18,210 nucleotides of DNA from a candidate division Hyd24-12 bacterium UBA5074 (GCA_002414865.1 DIAQ01000078.1:30724-48933); one strand, 5' to 3'. Numbered from the stretch's first letter, positions 6,918 to 14,238 are shown. Numbers and translations: made by a program. Notes: generated by a model not told the origin, from the sequence alone.

Positions 6918-7331
6918 TCACGGTTCGTATGCGATCTCCCATTCGAGAGGCGCCGCCGCCCTCAGCATGGCCGAGACGCCGCAGTACTTCTCCTGCGACA
7001 GCCTGACCGCCCTCTCGATCCTGTCACCGGGCAGGTTGGCGCCGCTGAACACATAGGTCAGCCTTATGCGCGTGAAGACCACGGGATGATCCTCCGACAG
7101 GTCGGCCTCGGCCCGTATCTCGAGCCCGTAGCCCGCCACCTTCATCTTGTCGAGGATGGAGACGACATCCATGCCCGTGCAGCCGATGAGCCCCGAGAGG
7201 AGGAGCGCCTTGGGCCTGGGGCCCAGGTCCCTTCCACCCATGTCCGGAGTCGAGTCGAGGAGGAAGACGTGGTCGTCCTGGCTGATCTCGAAGGCCATGC
7301 CGCCCTTCCAGACACCCCTGCTACCGGCCAT
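6918..7331 (-). CDS. OsmC-family protein
   Basis: This 137-residue cytoplasmic protein belongs to the OsmC/Ohr superfamily. The two redox cysteines are Cys51 in GLIGCTGMDVVSIL and Cys117 in EKYCGVSAML, which in the family reduce organic hydroperoxides through a disulfide. The CTGMDVV motif and the short beta-rich N-terminus resemble the YhfA/TM0919 branch, whose substrate is less certain than that of true Ohr. The start is ATG 7331, with AGGAAGGGG a few bases upstream. The length is normal for the family. It is divergent from the radical SAM gene, with 76 bases between them, and ends 72 bases before the amidotransferase start, which has its own predicted promoter. A role in peroxide defence of an anaerobe is inferred, not shown. 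Confidence 0.88.
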   Translation of the reverse strand: MAGSRGVWKGGMAFEISQDDHVFLLDSTPDMGGRDLGPRPKALLLSGLIGCTGMDVVSILDKMKVAGYGLEIRAEADLSEDHPVVFTRIRLTYVFSGANLPGDRIERAVRLSQEKYCGVSAMLRAAAPLEWEIAYEP

Positions 7332-7343
7332 GCCGCCCCTTCC

Positions 7344-7372
7344 TTGCCTTGAGTGCCCCGCCGTCGAATAGT
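7344..7372 (+). promoter_or_regulatory. Possible promoter for the radical SAM gene
   Basis: TTGCCT (7344-7349) and AATAGT (7367-7372) are 17 bases apart, each with four of six consensus matches, in the 76-base gap between the divergent OsmC-family and radical SAM genes. This is a modest match only; no equally good minus-strand promoter for the OsmC gene was found. Confidence 0.3.
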
Positions 7373-7407
7373 CTGCCGATAACATCCGAGAAGAGGGGCC
7401 GGGGTCA

Positions 7408-8466
7408 ATGTCGCTGCGTTCGTTCCTCCGTTCACGTCTCAGGCGCTCGGTGAGGTTCCCCTGGATCGCCCCGGTGACGGGGCGACGCTTCCTGACCGTG
7501 AGGATGGACACGACCAACAGGTGCAACCTGAGATGCAGCATGTGTCCGATGAGGCTGTCCGACTCCGATCCGGGCAGGACCTGGCACGACATGGACCAGG
7601 AGGTCTTCGACAGGATCGCGCGGGAGATCTTTCCCGTCGCCCGCAGCGTGACGCTCTCCTGCGGCGCCGAGCCGCTGTGCAATCCTTCCTTCGGCAGGCA
7701 TCTCGAGGCCCTCTACCGGAGCGATGTGCCGGTGCGCGAGATGGTGACCAACGGAACCCTCCTCGGCAAGGAGCAGGCCGCGACGCTCCTCGCATATCCG
7801 CCGACGACCGTCTTCGTCTCCGTGGACGGAGCCCGGGAGCGGACACATGCGGCGATCAGGGGCGGCTGCAGCCTCGGGACCGTGACCGCGAACCTCCGGC
7901 GCCTCGTGGAGCTGCGCGGCAGGAGGAAGTACCCGCGCATCTGCTTCAGCACGACCATCCAGGAGGCGAATCTCCCGGAGCTCGGGGATATCGTGGACCT
8001 CGCAGCCGAGGTGGGGGCATCGGCGGTGTGCGGAGTCCCCCTCGTGGCCTACGAAGGCCTCGACCGCTGCGATGCCGTGCCGGACATGGGATCCTCCGAG
8101 GTCCGGGCCGCCGTCGAAAGAGCGTCAGCCAGGGCTGCTTCTCTGGGTCTGGAGTTCTCCGTGGCAGGGAGGGGTCTCAGATCCCCGGGGGAGAGCTGCC
8201 CGTACCTGGAGGGCTGGGTCTTCATCGACCCCGACGGCCTGGTCGATCCATGCCCCTACTGGAACATCGCCGAGCCCCTGGGGGACCTCAGGACATCAGG
8301 CTTCGACAGCGTCTGGCACGGCGGGGCCTATGAGCGGCTGAGGCGGTCCATACTGTCGGGACATCCCGGGGGGAACTGCGCCAGGTGCCCTGAGTTGACG
8401 GGGGCCGAGGCCGGGGAGCTGCACAAGCTGGATATTCCCGGACACCCGGGCGGAGAGAGGGGATGA
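7408..8466 (+). CDS. Radical SAM protein with C-terminal SPASM-type cluster domain
   Basis: This 352-residue iron-sulfur enzyme has the radical SAM cluster motif TTNRCNLRCSMCPM (Cys39-x3-Cys43-x2-Cys46) at the start of the barrel, followed by SCGAEPLCNP and FVSVDGARERTH, typical strands of the family. The C-terminal region has CPYLEGWVFIDPDGLVDPCPYWN (first Cys264, second Cys282) and GGNCARCPEL (Cys324-x2-Cys327), enough for one auxiliary [4Fe-4S] cluster as in SPASM/twitch enzymes. SPASM proteins often modify peptides, cofactors or sugars, or mature enzymes, but I see no small precursor peptide or target enzyme gene beside it. The start is ATG 7408, preceded by a G-rich GAGGGG about nine bases upstream. 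It converges with the next gene, leaving only three bases between the stops. Substrate unknown. Confidence 0.88.
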   Translation: MSLRSFLRSRLRRSVRFPWIAPVTGRRFLTVRMDTTNRCNLRCSMCPMRLSDSDPGRTWHDMDQEVFDRIAREIFPVARSVTLSCGAEPLCNPSFGRHLEALYRSDVPVREMVTNGTLLGKEQAATLLAYPPTTVFVSVDGARERTHAAIRGGCSLGTVTANLRRLVELRGRRKYPRICFSTTIQEANLPELGDIVDLAAEVGASAVCGVPLVAYEGLDRCDAVPDMGSSEVRAAVERASARAASLGLEFSVAGRGLRSPGESCPYLEGWVFIDPDGLVDPCPYWNIAEPLGDLRTSGFDSVWHGGAYERLRRSILSGHPGGNCARCPELTGAEAGELHKLDIPGHPGGERG

Positions 8467-8469
8467 AGG

Positions 8470-8982
8470 TCAGGGGAAGCTGTTCAACCCCATGAAGCTG
8501 GACACTCTCCAGGCATCCTCCTCCCAGAGCAGCCTGGCCTCCGATGGAAGCTCGAAGCCTCCCGCGGTGCTGAACACGAGCTGAACGACTGCTTCGTCAT
8601 CCTCGACCGTGCTGGAGACCACCTCCATCGAGTACGGCGAGAACCTCGCCATCATGATGGGCAGTGAGACGGTGGCCCGAAGGTAGTCGGAGGCATCCCA
8701 GTCCCCTATTTCGTCGGCCGTGGCCGTGTAGCCCGCCTGCGAGATCCTCAGCATCGTCGCCTCCCGGGAGGCGCGGAGGCTCTGCTCGAGCGATTCGAGC
8801 ATACCATCCACGATTTCCATCGCTTCCGACGAAACGAGGGTGTCCACCGCCGCGGCATCGCCTTCGCGGAGCGCCGTGAACATGAGGGAGGCCGTTTCTG
8901 CGGGATCGGGGATCTGCGACTGCGCAGAGGCGGGGACGGTCAGGAGGATCGCCGGGAACAGGCAATCGCGAATGAACCTCAA
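8470..8982 (-). CDS. Small secreted protein of unknown function
   Basis: I do not recognise this 170-residue protein. It begins with a signal peptide (LRFIRDCLFPAILLTVPASA, cleavage probably after ASA at about residue 20), so the mature protein of about 150 residues should be periplasmic or exported. The mature part starts with an acidic helix containing TASLMFTALREGDAAAVDTLVS and ends with a beta-rich section, VEDDEAVVQLVFSTAGGFEL then ARLLWEEDAWRVSSF. This arrangement (helix, GD-x-A-A-V, closing strand with W-R-V) recalls NTF2-like/DUF4878-type secreted domains, but the match is by eye only. There are no cysteines after the signal peptide. TTG 8982 is the only plausible start because the signal peptide begins there and no ATG or GTG lies just upstream in frame. 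It has its own well-formed promoter inside the end of pepT. Confidence 0.72.
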   Translation of the reverse strand: MRFIRDCLFPAILLTVPASAQSQIPDPAETASLMFTALREGDAAAVDTLVSSEAMEIVDGMLESLEQSLRASREATMLRISQAGYTATADEIGDWDASDYLRATVSLPIMMARFSPYSMEVVSSTVEDDEAVVQLVFSTAGGFELPSEARLLWEEDAWRVSSFMGLNSFP

Positions 8983-9009
8983 ACCGCACCCCGCATTTCC
9001 TGGCTTGAT

Positions 9010-9026
9010 CCGTATCGAATATACGG
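9010..9026. repeat. Inverted repeat over the -10 box of the secreted-protein promoter
   Basis: CCGTAT-CGAAT-ATACGG, extended by one pair to 9009-9027, gives perfect 7-bp arms around a 5-base centre. It covers the predicted -10 box and start point, the position expected of a repressor site. No cognate regulator is visible nearby, so chance remains possible. Confidence 0.4.
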
Positions 9027-9046
9027 AGTGGATGCGTCCCGATCAA
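9018..9046 (-). promoter_or_regulatory. Promoter of the small secreted-protein gene
   Basis: Minus-strand TTGATC (9041-9046, four of six) and TATATT (9018-9023, five of six) are separated by 17 bases; this is the best sigma70-like match in the window. Transcription would start near 9011, about 28 bases before TTG 8982. The -35 overlaps the last codons of pepT, so the gene can be expressed independently of pepT. Confidence 0.6.
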
Positions 9047-10266
9047 TCTCCGGACGCGGGCCCGGAGGCCCACGCAGCCAGCGTGCCGAGAAGGGAGGAC
9101 AGGGCCAGCTCGATCCCCTCCACAGCGATCCACTCGGTCCTGGAATGGAACATCTCCCCGCCGGTGGGCAGATTGACGCAGGGGATGCCCATGAACGACA
9201 GGCGGGATCCGTCGGTCCCCCCTCTTATGGAGCCTTCGACAGGGTCGAGCCCGGCCGCCCGGATACCCTCCATGGCGCGCTCCACCAGGCGCCTGTCCCT
9301 GCTCAGCACCTCGGCCGGATTCCTGTACTGCTCCTTCGTGGAGAGCTCGATCGCAGCCCCGGGGTACTTCACCGAGAACCATCTCCCGAGAGCCTCCAGC
9401 GACGACGCCCTGGCCTCCAGGCCCTCGCGCGTGAAGTCCCTCAGGAGGATCCTTATCCTGGCCTCGGCGGCGTTGCCCGAGATCGAGAGCGGATAGGTGT
9501 AGCCCTGCATCCCCTCGCTGTTCTCCGGCATCTCCTCCGCCCCGAGGGAGGCGACCATCTCGGACGCAATCCTGGCGGCGTTTACCATGAGCCCCTTGGC
9601 GCTCCCGGGGTGGACCTGTCTCCCGGTCACCCTCAGATCGGCGGCGGCGGCGTTGAAGGTCTGCGTCTCCACGTGCCCCACCGGGCCGCCGTCCACGGTG
9701 TAGGCCAGGGAGGCCCCGAAGGCCGTCGTGTCGAAGTGCTCGACCCCCCTCCCGGCCTCCTCGTCTGGCGTGAACGCCACTGCGAGAGCGGGCCTCGGCA
9801 GGGACGGGTCCGCCAGGAGGATGCTGCACGCCTCCATGATGATGGCCACGCCGGCCTTGTCGTCGGCTCCGAGGAGTGTGGAGCCGTCAGAGGTCACGAT
9901 CGTGCCACCCGCATAGCGCTTCATGTCGGCTGTGCCGGAGGGATCGATGCAGATCCCGGGTGCGAGCGTGATCGGGCTTCCGTCCCAGCCGGCATGCAGC
10001 ACGGGCTTGACGCCGGCTCCCGGAGCCTCGGGGGAGGTGTCCACGTGCGCGATCAGCCCGATGCGGGGGCCGCTCCCCGGGAGGGCGGCGCGGAGGACGC
10101 CGTACTCGCTCAGGTGGACGCCCTCCATGCCGAGCTCGCGCATCTCCCGCTCGAGGAGCCGAAGGAGGTCCCACTGGCAGGTCGTCGTCGGGCTCGTGGC
10201 CGAGGATTCGTCCGAGGTGGTCTCGATCTGCACATATCTGAGGAACCTCTCCAGGACGCCGCTCAT
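9043..10266 (-). CDS. pepT: Peptidase T (tripeptide aminopeptidase, M20B)
   Basis: This 407-residue cytoplasmic zinc aminopeptidase removes the N-terminal residue from tripeptides. The ligands and catalytic residues line up with family M20B: His74-x-Asp76 in IAHVDTSPE, Asp135 in LLGADDKAG, Glu169/Glu170 in FTPDEEAGRG, Asp192 in YTVDGGPVG and His374 in GGEMFHSRTEW. RQVHPGSAKGLMVNA (about 216-230) belongs to the dimerisation domain. The length is typical. I chose ATG 10266 because GGGAGGAG lies about five bases upstream; an in-frame extension to 10326 has no ribosome binding site and crosses the promoter region. It is divergent from the HTH-EIIA gene, sharing a 90-base upstream region. With pepD less than 4 kb away, the locus suggests growth on peptides. 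Confidence 0.95.
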   Translation of the reverse strand: MSGVLERFLRYVQIETTSDESSATSPTTTCQWDLLRLLEREMRELGMEGVHLSEYGVLRAALPGSGPRIGLIAHVDTSPEAPGAGVKPVLHAGWDGSPITLAPGICIDPSGTADMKRYAGGTIVTSDGSTLLGADDKAGVAIIMEACSILLADPSLPRPALAVAFTPDEEAGRGVEHFDTTAFGASLAYTVDGGPVGHVETQTFNAAAADLRVTGRQVHPGSAKGLMVNAARIASEMVASLGAEEMPENSEGMQGYTYPLSISGNAAEARIRILLRDFTREGLEARASSLEALGRWFSVKYPGAAIELSTKEQYRNPAEVLSRDRRLVERAMEGIRAAGLDPVEGSIRGGTDGSRLSFMGIPCVNLPTGGEMFHSRTEWIAVEGIELALSSLLGTLAAWASGPASGD

Positions 10267-10295
10267 AGCTTCTCCTCCCGCGGCTCGAAAGGTTG

Positions 10296-10304
10296 TAGTA
10301 TATA
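10296..10304. promoter_or_regulatory. Shared AT-rich -10 region between pepT and the HTH-EIIA gene
   Basis: TAGTATATA is the only AT-rich stretch in the 90-base divergent gap. On the minus strand it contains TATACT (10297-10302, five of six -10 matches) for pepT; on the plus strand TATATA (10299-10304) could serve the HTH-EIIA gene. No good -35 hexamer is seen in either direction, so an activator or a different sigma factor may be needed. Confidence 0.35.
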
Positions 10305-10356
10305 GGCCGACCCGATGATCGCCCATTCGTCACCCCAAGGCCGGAGCCCTTGCAGG

Positions 10357-11085
10357 ATGGAGAACTTCCTTACAGTGGTCGAGGTCGCCAGGTGCCTCGG
10401 CCTTTCCATCCCCGAGACCGAGAAGGCGCTCAAGAAGAGCGGCCTCGAATCGTCTTTCGTGGCGGGCAACAGGCGCTACCAGCGCGACGAGCTCCTCCAC
10501 TGGATGGAGATCCGCTTCGGCAGCCTCACCGTGGAGCGGCTCAGGACGGTCGACTACTCCAATGCGTCGAACGCCGGGCTCGATCCCTCGCAGCCATACG
10601 TGACCAGGCTCCTGGAGGGGCATGTGAGATCCGCAGTGCCGGCGAGGACGAAGTCGTCCCTCCTGAGAACGCTTGCGGCCCTCGCGTGCGAGACGGGGCA
10701 GACCTATGACGAGGCCTCCCTGCACGACCAGCTGGTCGAACGCGAGGAGGTCTTCTCCACAGCCCTCCCCAACGGGGTGGCCTTCCCCCATCCCAAGGAC
10801 ATCCGCAAGATATACATGGAGGATGATCTGCTGCTGCTGGCCCGCACTCCCTCCCCGATCCCCTTCGGTGCTCCCGCGGGACGGCTGACCGGCCTCTTCT
10901 TCCTGCTGCTGCTCCCCTCGCCGAGCGTCCACCTCCATGTTCTCGCCCGCCTGAACCGGCTCCTCAGGGACGAGTGCCTCGTTTCAGGCCTCGAGGAGGC
11001 CCCCGGCCCGCAGGAGATGCTGGATCTGCTGGGAAATGCCGAGCGCAGCCTTGTCGAGGCCGCTGCGCCGGCGAAGGAAAGGTAG
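10357..11085 (+). CDS. Excisionase-type HTH fused to a PTS EIIA (PtsN-like) domain
   Basis: This 242-residue two-domain protein has an N-terminal MerR/excisionase-like helix-turn-helix (about 4-52: FLTVVEVARCLGL, then GNRRYQRDELLHWM). The C-terminal part (about 95-235) is a fructose/mannitol-type PTS EIIA domain. The EIIA signature REEVFSTALPNGVAFPHP contains the phospho-acceptor His145, and the second conserved helix VHLHVLARLNRLLRDE follows. In the family, EIIA is phosphorylated by NPr/HPr; PtsN-type EIIAs regulate rather than transport. No EIIB or EIIC gene is present, so a regulatory role is likely, with phosphorylation perhaps modulating DNA or protein binding. ATG 10357 is preceded by GGAG at ten bases; ATG 10315 has no ribosome binding site and would be nearly leaderless. 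It is the first gene of a run with pyrB (31 bases downstream), pyrI and the membrane protein. Confidence 0.85.
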   Translation: MENFLTVVEVARCLGLSIPETEKALKKSGLESSFVAGNRRYQRDELLHWMEIRFGSLTVERLRTVDYSNASNAGLDPSQPYVTRLLEGHVRSAVPARTKSSLLRTLAALACETGQTYDEASLHDQLVEREEVFSTALPNGVAFPHPKDIRKIYMEDDLLLLARTPSPIPFGAPAGRLTGLFFLLLLPSPSVHLHVLARLNRLLRDECLVSGLEEAPGPQEMLDLLGNAERSLVEAAAPAKER

Positions 11086-11116
11086 CGCGGAGAGCGCTGC
11101 TTCGAATCGGAGGTCT

Positions 11117-12037
11117 ATGGGCTCATTCAAGGGTAGACATATCATCTCCTTGCGCGACATGAGCGTAGATGATCTCGGCACGATCGTCGAGGCAACCGCC
11201 AGGGTGAAGTCCGGGGGAGCCGCGGACATGCTCAGAGGCAGCACCGTGGCCGTGATGTTCTTCGAGCCGTCGACCAGGACGCGCCTCTCTTTCGAATCCG
11301 CGATCCTCCAGAGCGGGGGACGGGTCTTCGGCTTCGCCAGCCCCGGAGCTTCCTCTCAGAGCAAGGGCGAGTCGTTCGCCGACACCATCAGGACGGTCAC
11401 GGGCTACTGCGACGCCATGGTGATCAGGCACCCGGTGGAGGGGGCGGCCCGGCTCGCCTCGGAGCTCGCCACCGTCCCGGTGATCAACGCAGGCGACGGC
11501 GCCAACCAGCACCCCACCCAGACCTTCCTCGACCTGTTCACCATGGAGGAGGAGTTCGGAAGGCTCGACGGGCTGAAGATAGGCATGATGGGCGACCTGA
11601 AATACGGGCGCACGGTCCACTCCCTGGCCATGGCCATGGCCCACTTCGGCGCCAGGATGACGTTCATCTCGCCCCCGAACCTGCGGATGCCGGACTCGGC
11701 GAAGGCGGAGCTGCTGGCCAGGGGTATCGGCTTCACCGAGGTGCAGCAGCCGGAGGAGGCGGGCGTGGACCTCGACGTGCTGTACATCACTCGCATCCAG
11801 AAGGAGCGCTTCGGTGATCCGCAGGAATACGAGAGCGTCGCGCACTGCTACAGGCTGACATGCGAGACGGTGAGGGCTCTGGGCGGATCGGTGAGGATCA
11901 TGCACCCGCTGCCGAGGGTGGACGAGATCGCGGAGGAGGTCGACACGCTCCCCAATGCCATCTACTTCAGGCAGGCGCACAACGGCGTGCCCACGCGGCA
12001 GGCCCTGCTTGGCCTCGTGACTGGAGGTCTGGAATGA
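11117..12037 (+). CDS. pyrB: Aspartate carbamoyltransferase catalytic subunit
   Basis: This 306-residue subunit condenses carbamoyl phosphate and aspartate to N-carbamoyl-aspartate, the committed step of pyrimidine synthesis. The active-site residues are present: FFEPSTRTRLSFE (Ser52-Thr53-Arg54-Thr55, carbamoyl phosphate binding), SKGESFADT (Lys83), NQHPTQTFLDL (His132), LKYGRTVHSL (Arg165), ITRIQKERF (Arg226, Gln228) and HPLPRVDEI (263-271). The length matches the short catalytic chains that assemble with PyrI. I chose ATG 11117 because GGAGG immediately precedes it, although only three bases away, like the fumarase alpha gene; an upstream in-frame ATG at 11036 would add an arginine-rich tail that overlaps the HTH-EIIA gene. 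pyrI follows with an ATGA overlap. Confidence 0.97.
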   Translation: MGSFKGRHIISLRDMSVDDLGTIVEATARVKSGGAADMLRGSTVAVMFFEPSTRTRLSFESAILQSGGRVFGFASPGASSQSKGESFADTIRTVTGYCDAMVIRHPVEGAARLASELATVPVINAGDGANQHPTQTFLDLFTMEEEFGRLDGLKIGMMGDLKYGRTVHSLAMAMAHFGARMTFISPPNLRMPDSAKAELLARGIGFTEVQQPEEAGVDLDVLYITRIQKERFGDPQEYESVAHCYRLTCETVRALGGSVRIMHPLPRVDEIAEEVDTLPNAIYFRQAHNGVPTRQALLGLVTGGLE

Positions 12038-12504
12038 CCGAGAGGACCTACAAGGTCTATTCGATCACGAACGGGACGGTCATCGACCACATCCCGACCC
12101 CGCTCGCGCTGAAGGTCGTCCGGATCCTCGGCCTGGGGCAGGAGGGCATCCTGACGATCGGCATGGGCTTCACCTCGAAGCGCCTGCCCGGAGGCAAGGA
12201 CATCGTCAAGATCGAGAACCGCGTACTCTCCAGGAGCGAGACGGACATGATCGCCCTCATCGCCCCCGAGGCCACGATCAACATCATCAAGGACGGGGCC
12301 GTCCTGGAGAAGCGGCGCATATCCCTGCCCGAGGGCGTCACGGGGATCCTGAGGTGCCCCAATCCCAACTGCGCCACGCAGCAGCTCGGCGCCAGGCCCG
12401 ACTTCAGGCTTGTCGACCCGGTGGGACCGGTCTACAGGTGCCGTTTCTGCGAGCGTGCGACCAAGGTCGATGCCGACCTGCTCATGCACGCCACGAGGGA
12501 CTGA
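12034..12504 (+). CDS. pyrI: Aspartate carbamoyltransferase regulatory subunit
   Basis: This 156-residue subunit binds nucleotides and bridges PyrB trimers, giving feedback control. The allosteric domain shows GTVIDHIP (about 14-21) and KDIVKIENRVLS, matching the nucleotide-binding segments of E. coli PyrI. The zinc domain has RCPNPNC (Cys-x4-Cys) and YRCRFCE (Cys-x2-Cys), the complete four-cysteine site needed to contact PyrB. The length is close to the 153 residues of E. coli. Its start overlaps the pyrB stop as ATGA, consistent with coupled, near-stoichiometric synthesis. The enzyme should therefore be the dodecameric, allosteric class of ATCase; whether ATP, CTP or UTP acts cannot be read from sequence. 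Confidence 0.96.
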   Translation: MTERTYKVYSITNGTVIDHIPTPLALKVVRILGLGQEGILTIGMGFTSKRLPGGKDIVKIENRVLSRSETDMIALIAPEATINIIKDGAVLEKRRISLPEGVTGILRCPNPNCATQQLGARPDFRLVDPVGPVYRCRFCERATKVDADLLMHATRD

Positions 12505-14105
12505 TGGCCGGCCCGGCCCCGGCGGGGAGCACCTGGATGCCCTCGAGGAGGCATCCGCGCCTCTCCGCGGCCTGGGTGGCAGCCATCCTGTCCCTGGCCT
12601 ACGGTGCATTCATCTATGCGAAATGGTCGAACCTGCCGCTCTGGAGCGATGCGATAGGCTATTCCTACAGGACTGCCTCGTGGATCGCCCAGAACGGGAT
12701 GAGCCCGCTTCTGACCGGCGAAGGCCGGGGGAGCCAGGGCATGGGGCACCCCGCAGCATACATGTGGCTGTGGGCGCTCCTGATGCGAGTCGCGGGCGAC
12801 ACCGCCGCGGTGGCCCATCTGATGCCTGCCGCCTTCTCGGCCCTGGCGGTGTTCTCGGCCTTCCTGCTCGGGAGGAGTCTCGGAGGACGGACAGTCGGAG
12901 CCTGGACAGCCATCACGCTGGCGCTCAGTCCGTTGTTCCTGTCGCAGGCGGCGCAGCCTCTGATGGATGTTCCGTTCGCGGCCTTCGCCGCCCTCTCTCT
13001 CGAGCGCTATGCGCGCCGGAGGTTCGGACAGGCCGCCCTGTTCTGCATGGCGGCCGTCGCCTGCCGGGAGACGGCTCTCCTCCTGGCACTGGTCTACGTC
13101 TTTCTCGAGCTGTCATCGAACGGTTTCAGGAACCCGCGCAGGCTGGCCCTCTTCTGCTCGCCCGCGCTCGTCATGCTGGCCACCGCTCTCCTGAACCTGG
13201 CTGCGAACGGCTACCTCGTGAACCCGGACTTTGCCGGGGATCACCTCCCTCTCGCTCCCGGCTGGCTCTGGACGAGGCTGAGGCAGTTCGCCGGCCACCT
13301 CTACGCAGGCAACGGCAGATGGCTGCTCGTGGTGACGGCGCTGGCAGCCGGACTCACGAGGGTGTCCACGAGCAGGATGCCCGTCGCGGCAGTCCTCGTT
13401 CTCCTGTCCCCGGCCATCCTGTACCCGCCGGGCAGGCTCCTATGGCTCGCCGCCGCAGGCGCCGCGACACTCGTCCTCCTGCTCAGGAAGGGGGAGCTGC
13501 CGGGTGCCCCGGGTCTCGCCCTGATCCTCTTCCCGGCGGTCATGGTGCTGTTCCATGTCTTCATCGTCCTGTTCGCTCCGGACGACACGTTCAACCTGTT
13601 CAGGTACATTCTCGCCGCATATCCCGCCCTGCTCGCAGGAGGCTACTCCTACCTCAGGAGGAGGGGCAGCGTGAGATCGGTGCATGCCATCGGGCTCGTC
13701 CTGACGGCCATGACCTTCGCGTCGGGGATGCACATCGAGTCCGCCGCCCAGCCCGAAGCCACCCAGGAGTTCCTCGATCTGCCGTACGCGGAAGCCTCGC
13801 TGCTGCGCTACGCGGCTTCCAGGGGCGACACCCTGGTCCTTCCGGAGTCCGACATGGACCTCGCCCTCCACCCTGCGGTCGGATACTCCGCATCGCCCCT
13901 CCCCGCCAGGACGCTGCGCGAGGGGGACATGCTGGATCCGTCAGCGGCGTACACAGTCCTGATCCCGTATGCGGAACATCTCCTCCCGGACTGGGGACGG
14001 CTCGTGGGATCCGCGCTGCCGGCTTCCTCGGCACTCGACACCCTGGTGACGTGGAGGTCCGAAACCCTGAGGCTGACCCTCCTCCGGATCTCTCCCCGCA
14101 GATAG
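12504..14105 (+). CDS. GT-C-like multi-pass membrane protein (possible glycosyltransferase family 39/ArnT-like)
   Basis: This 533-residue membrane protein has about ten or more hydrophobic segments between residue 21 and about 410 (for example SAAWVAAILSLAYGAFIYA, then SALAVFSAFLLG and VAAVLVLLSPAILY). The remaining C-terminal 120 residues are soluble. The first extracytoplasmic loop has LPLWSDAIGYSYRTASWI, with Asp49 where GT-C enzymes carry their catalytic or metal-binding acid, and HPAAYMWLWALLMRVAGD, similar to the DUF2723/PMT loops. Lipid-linked sugar transfer is thus plausible, but identity is low by eye and function is not proven. ATG 12504 shares one base with the pyrI stop (TGATG), so it is probably co-transcribed with pyrBI. 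That association is unexpected. It is followed by GC-rich hairpins. Confidence 0.68.
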   Translation: MAGPAPAGSTWMPSRRHPRLSAAWVAAILSLAYGAFIYAKWSNLPLWSDAIGYSYRTASWIAQNGMSPLLTGEGRGSQGMGHPAAYMWLWALLMRVAGDTAAVAHLMPAAFSALAVFSAFLLGRSLGGRTVGAWTAITLALSPLFLSQAAQPLMDVPFAAFAALSLERYARRRFGQAALFCMAAVACRETALLLALVYVFLELSSNGFRNPRRLALFCSPALVMLATALLNLAANGYLVNPDFAGDHLPLAPGWLWTRLRQFAGHLYAGNGRWLLVVTALAAGLTRVSTSRMPVAAVLVLLSPAILYPPGRLLWLAAAGAATLVLLLRKGELPGAPGLALILFPAVMVLFHVFIVLFAPDDTFNLFRYILAAYPALLAGGYSYLRRRGSVRSVHAIGLVLTAMTFASGMHIESAAQPEATQEFLDLPYAEASLLRYAASRGDTLVLPESDMDLALHPAVGYSASPLPARTLREGDMLDPSAAYTVLIPYAEHLLPDWGRLVGSALPASSALDTLVTWRSETLRLTLLRISPRR

Positions 14106-14115
14106 AGCCTGACCC

Positions 14116-14137
14116 GGCGCCCCCTCCGCGGGGCGCC
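14116..14137 (+). terminator. GC hairpin after the membrane-protein gene
   Basis: GGCGCCCC and GGGGCGCC form a perfect 8-bp stem around a 6-base loop, starting ten bases after the stop codon at 14105. No T-tract follows, so a classic intrinsic terminator is not certain; it could stall polymerase or protect the 3' end. Confidence 0.4.
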
Positions 14138-14238
14138 GCCTCCAGCCGGGGGATGCCTCCCGGGGGAACCCGGCATGGAGGAATCACACGCCGGTCCGGC
14201 GATCGGTGACCCATGCGCAGGAACAGGGCCGATATGAA

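Noticed and set aside
12410..14209. 599-codon plus-strand frame overlapping the membrane protein
   Set aside because: Shifted frame of the membrane-protein gene; arginine-rich, no hydrophobic segments or ribosome binding site.
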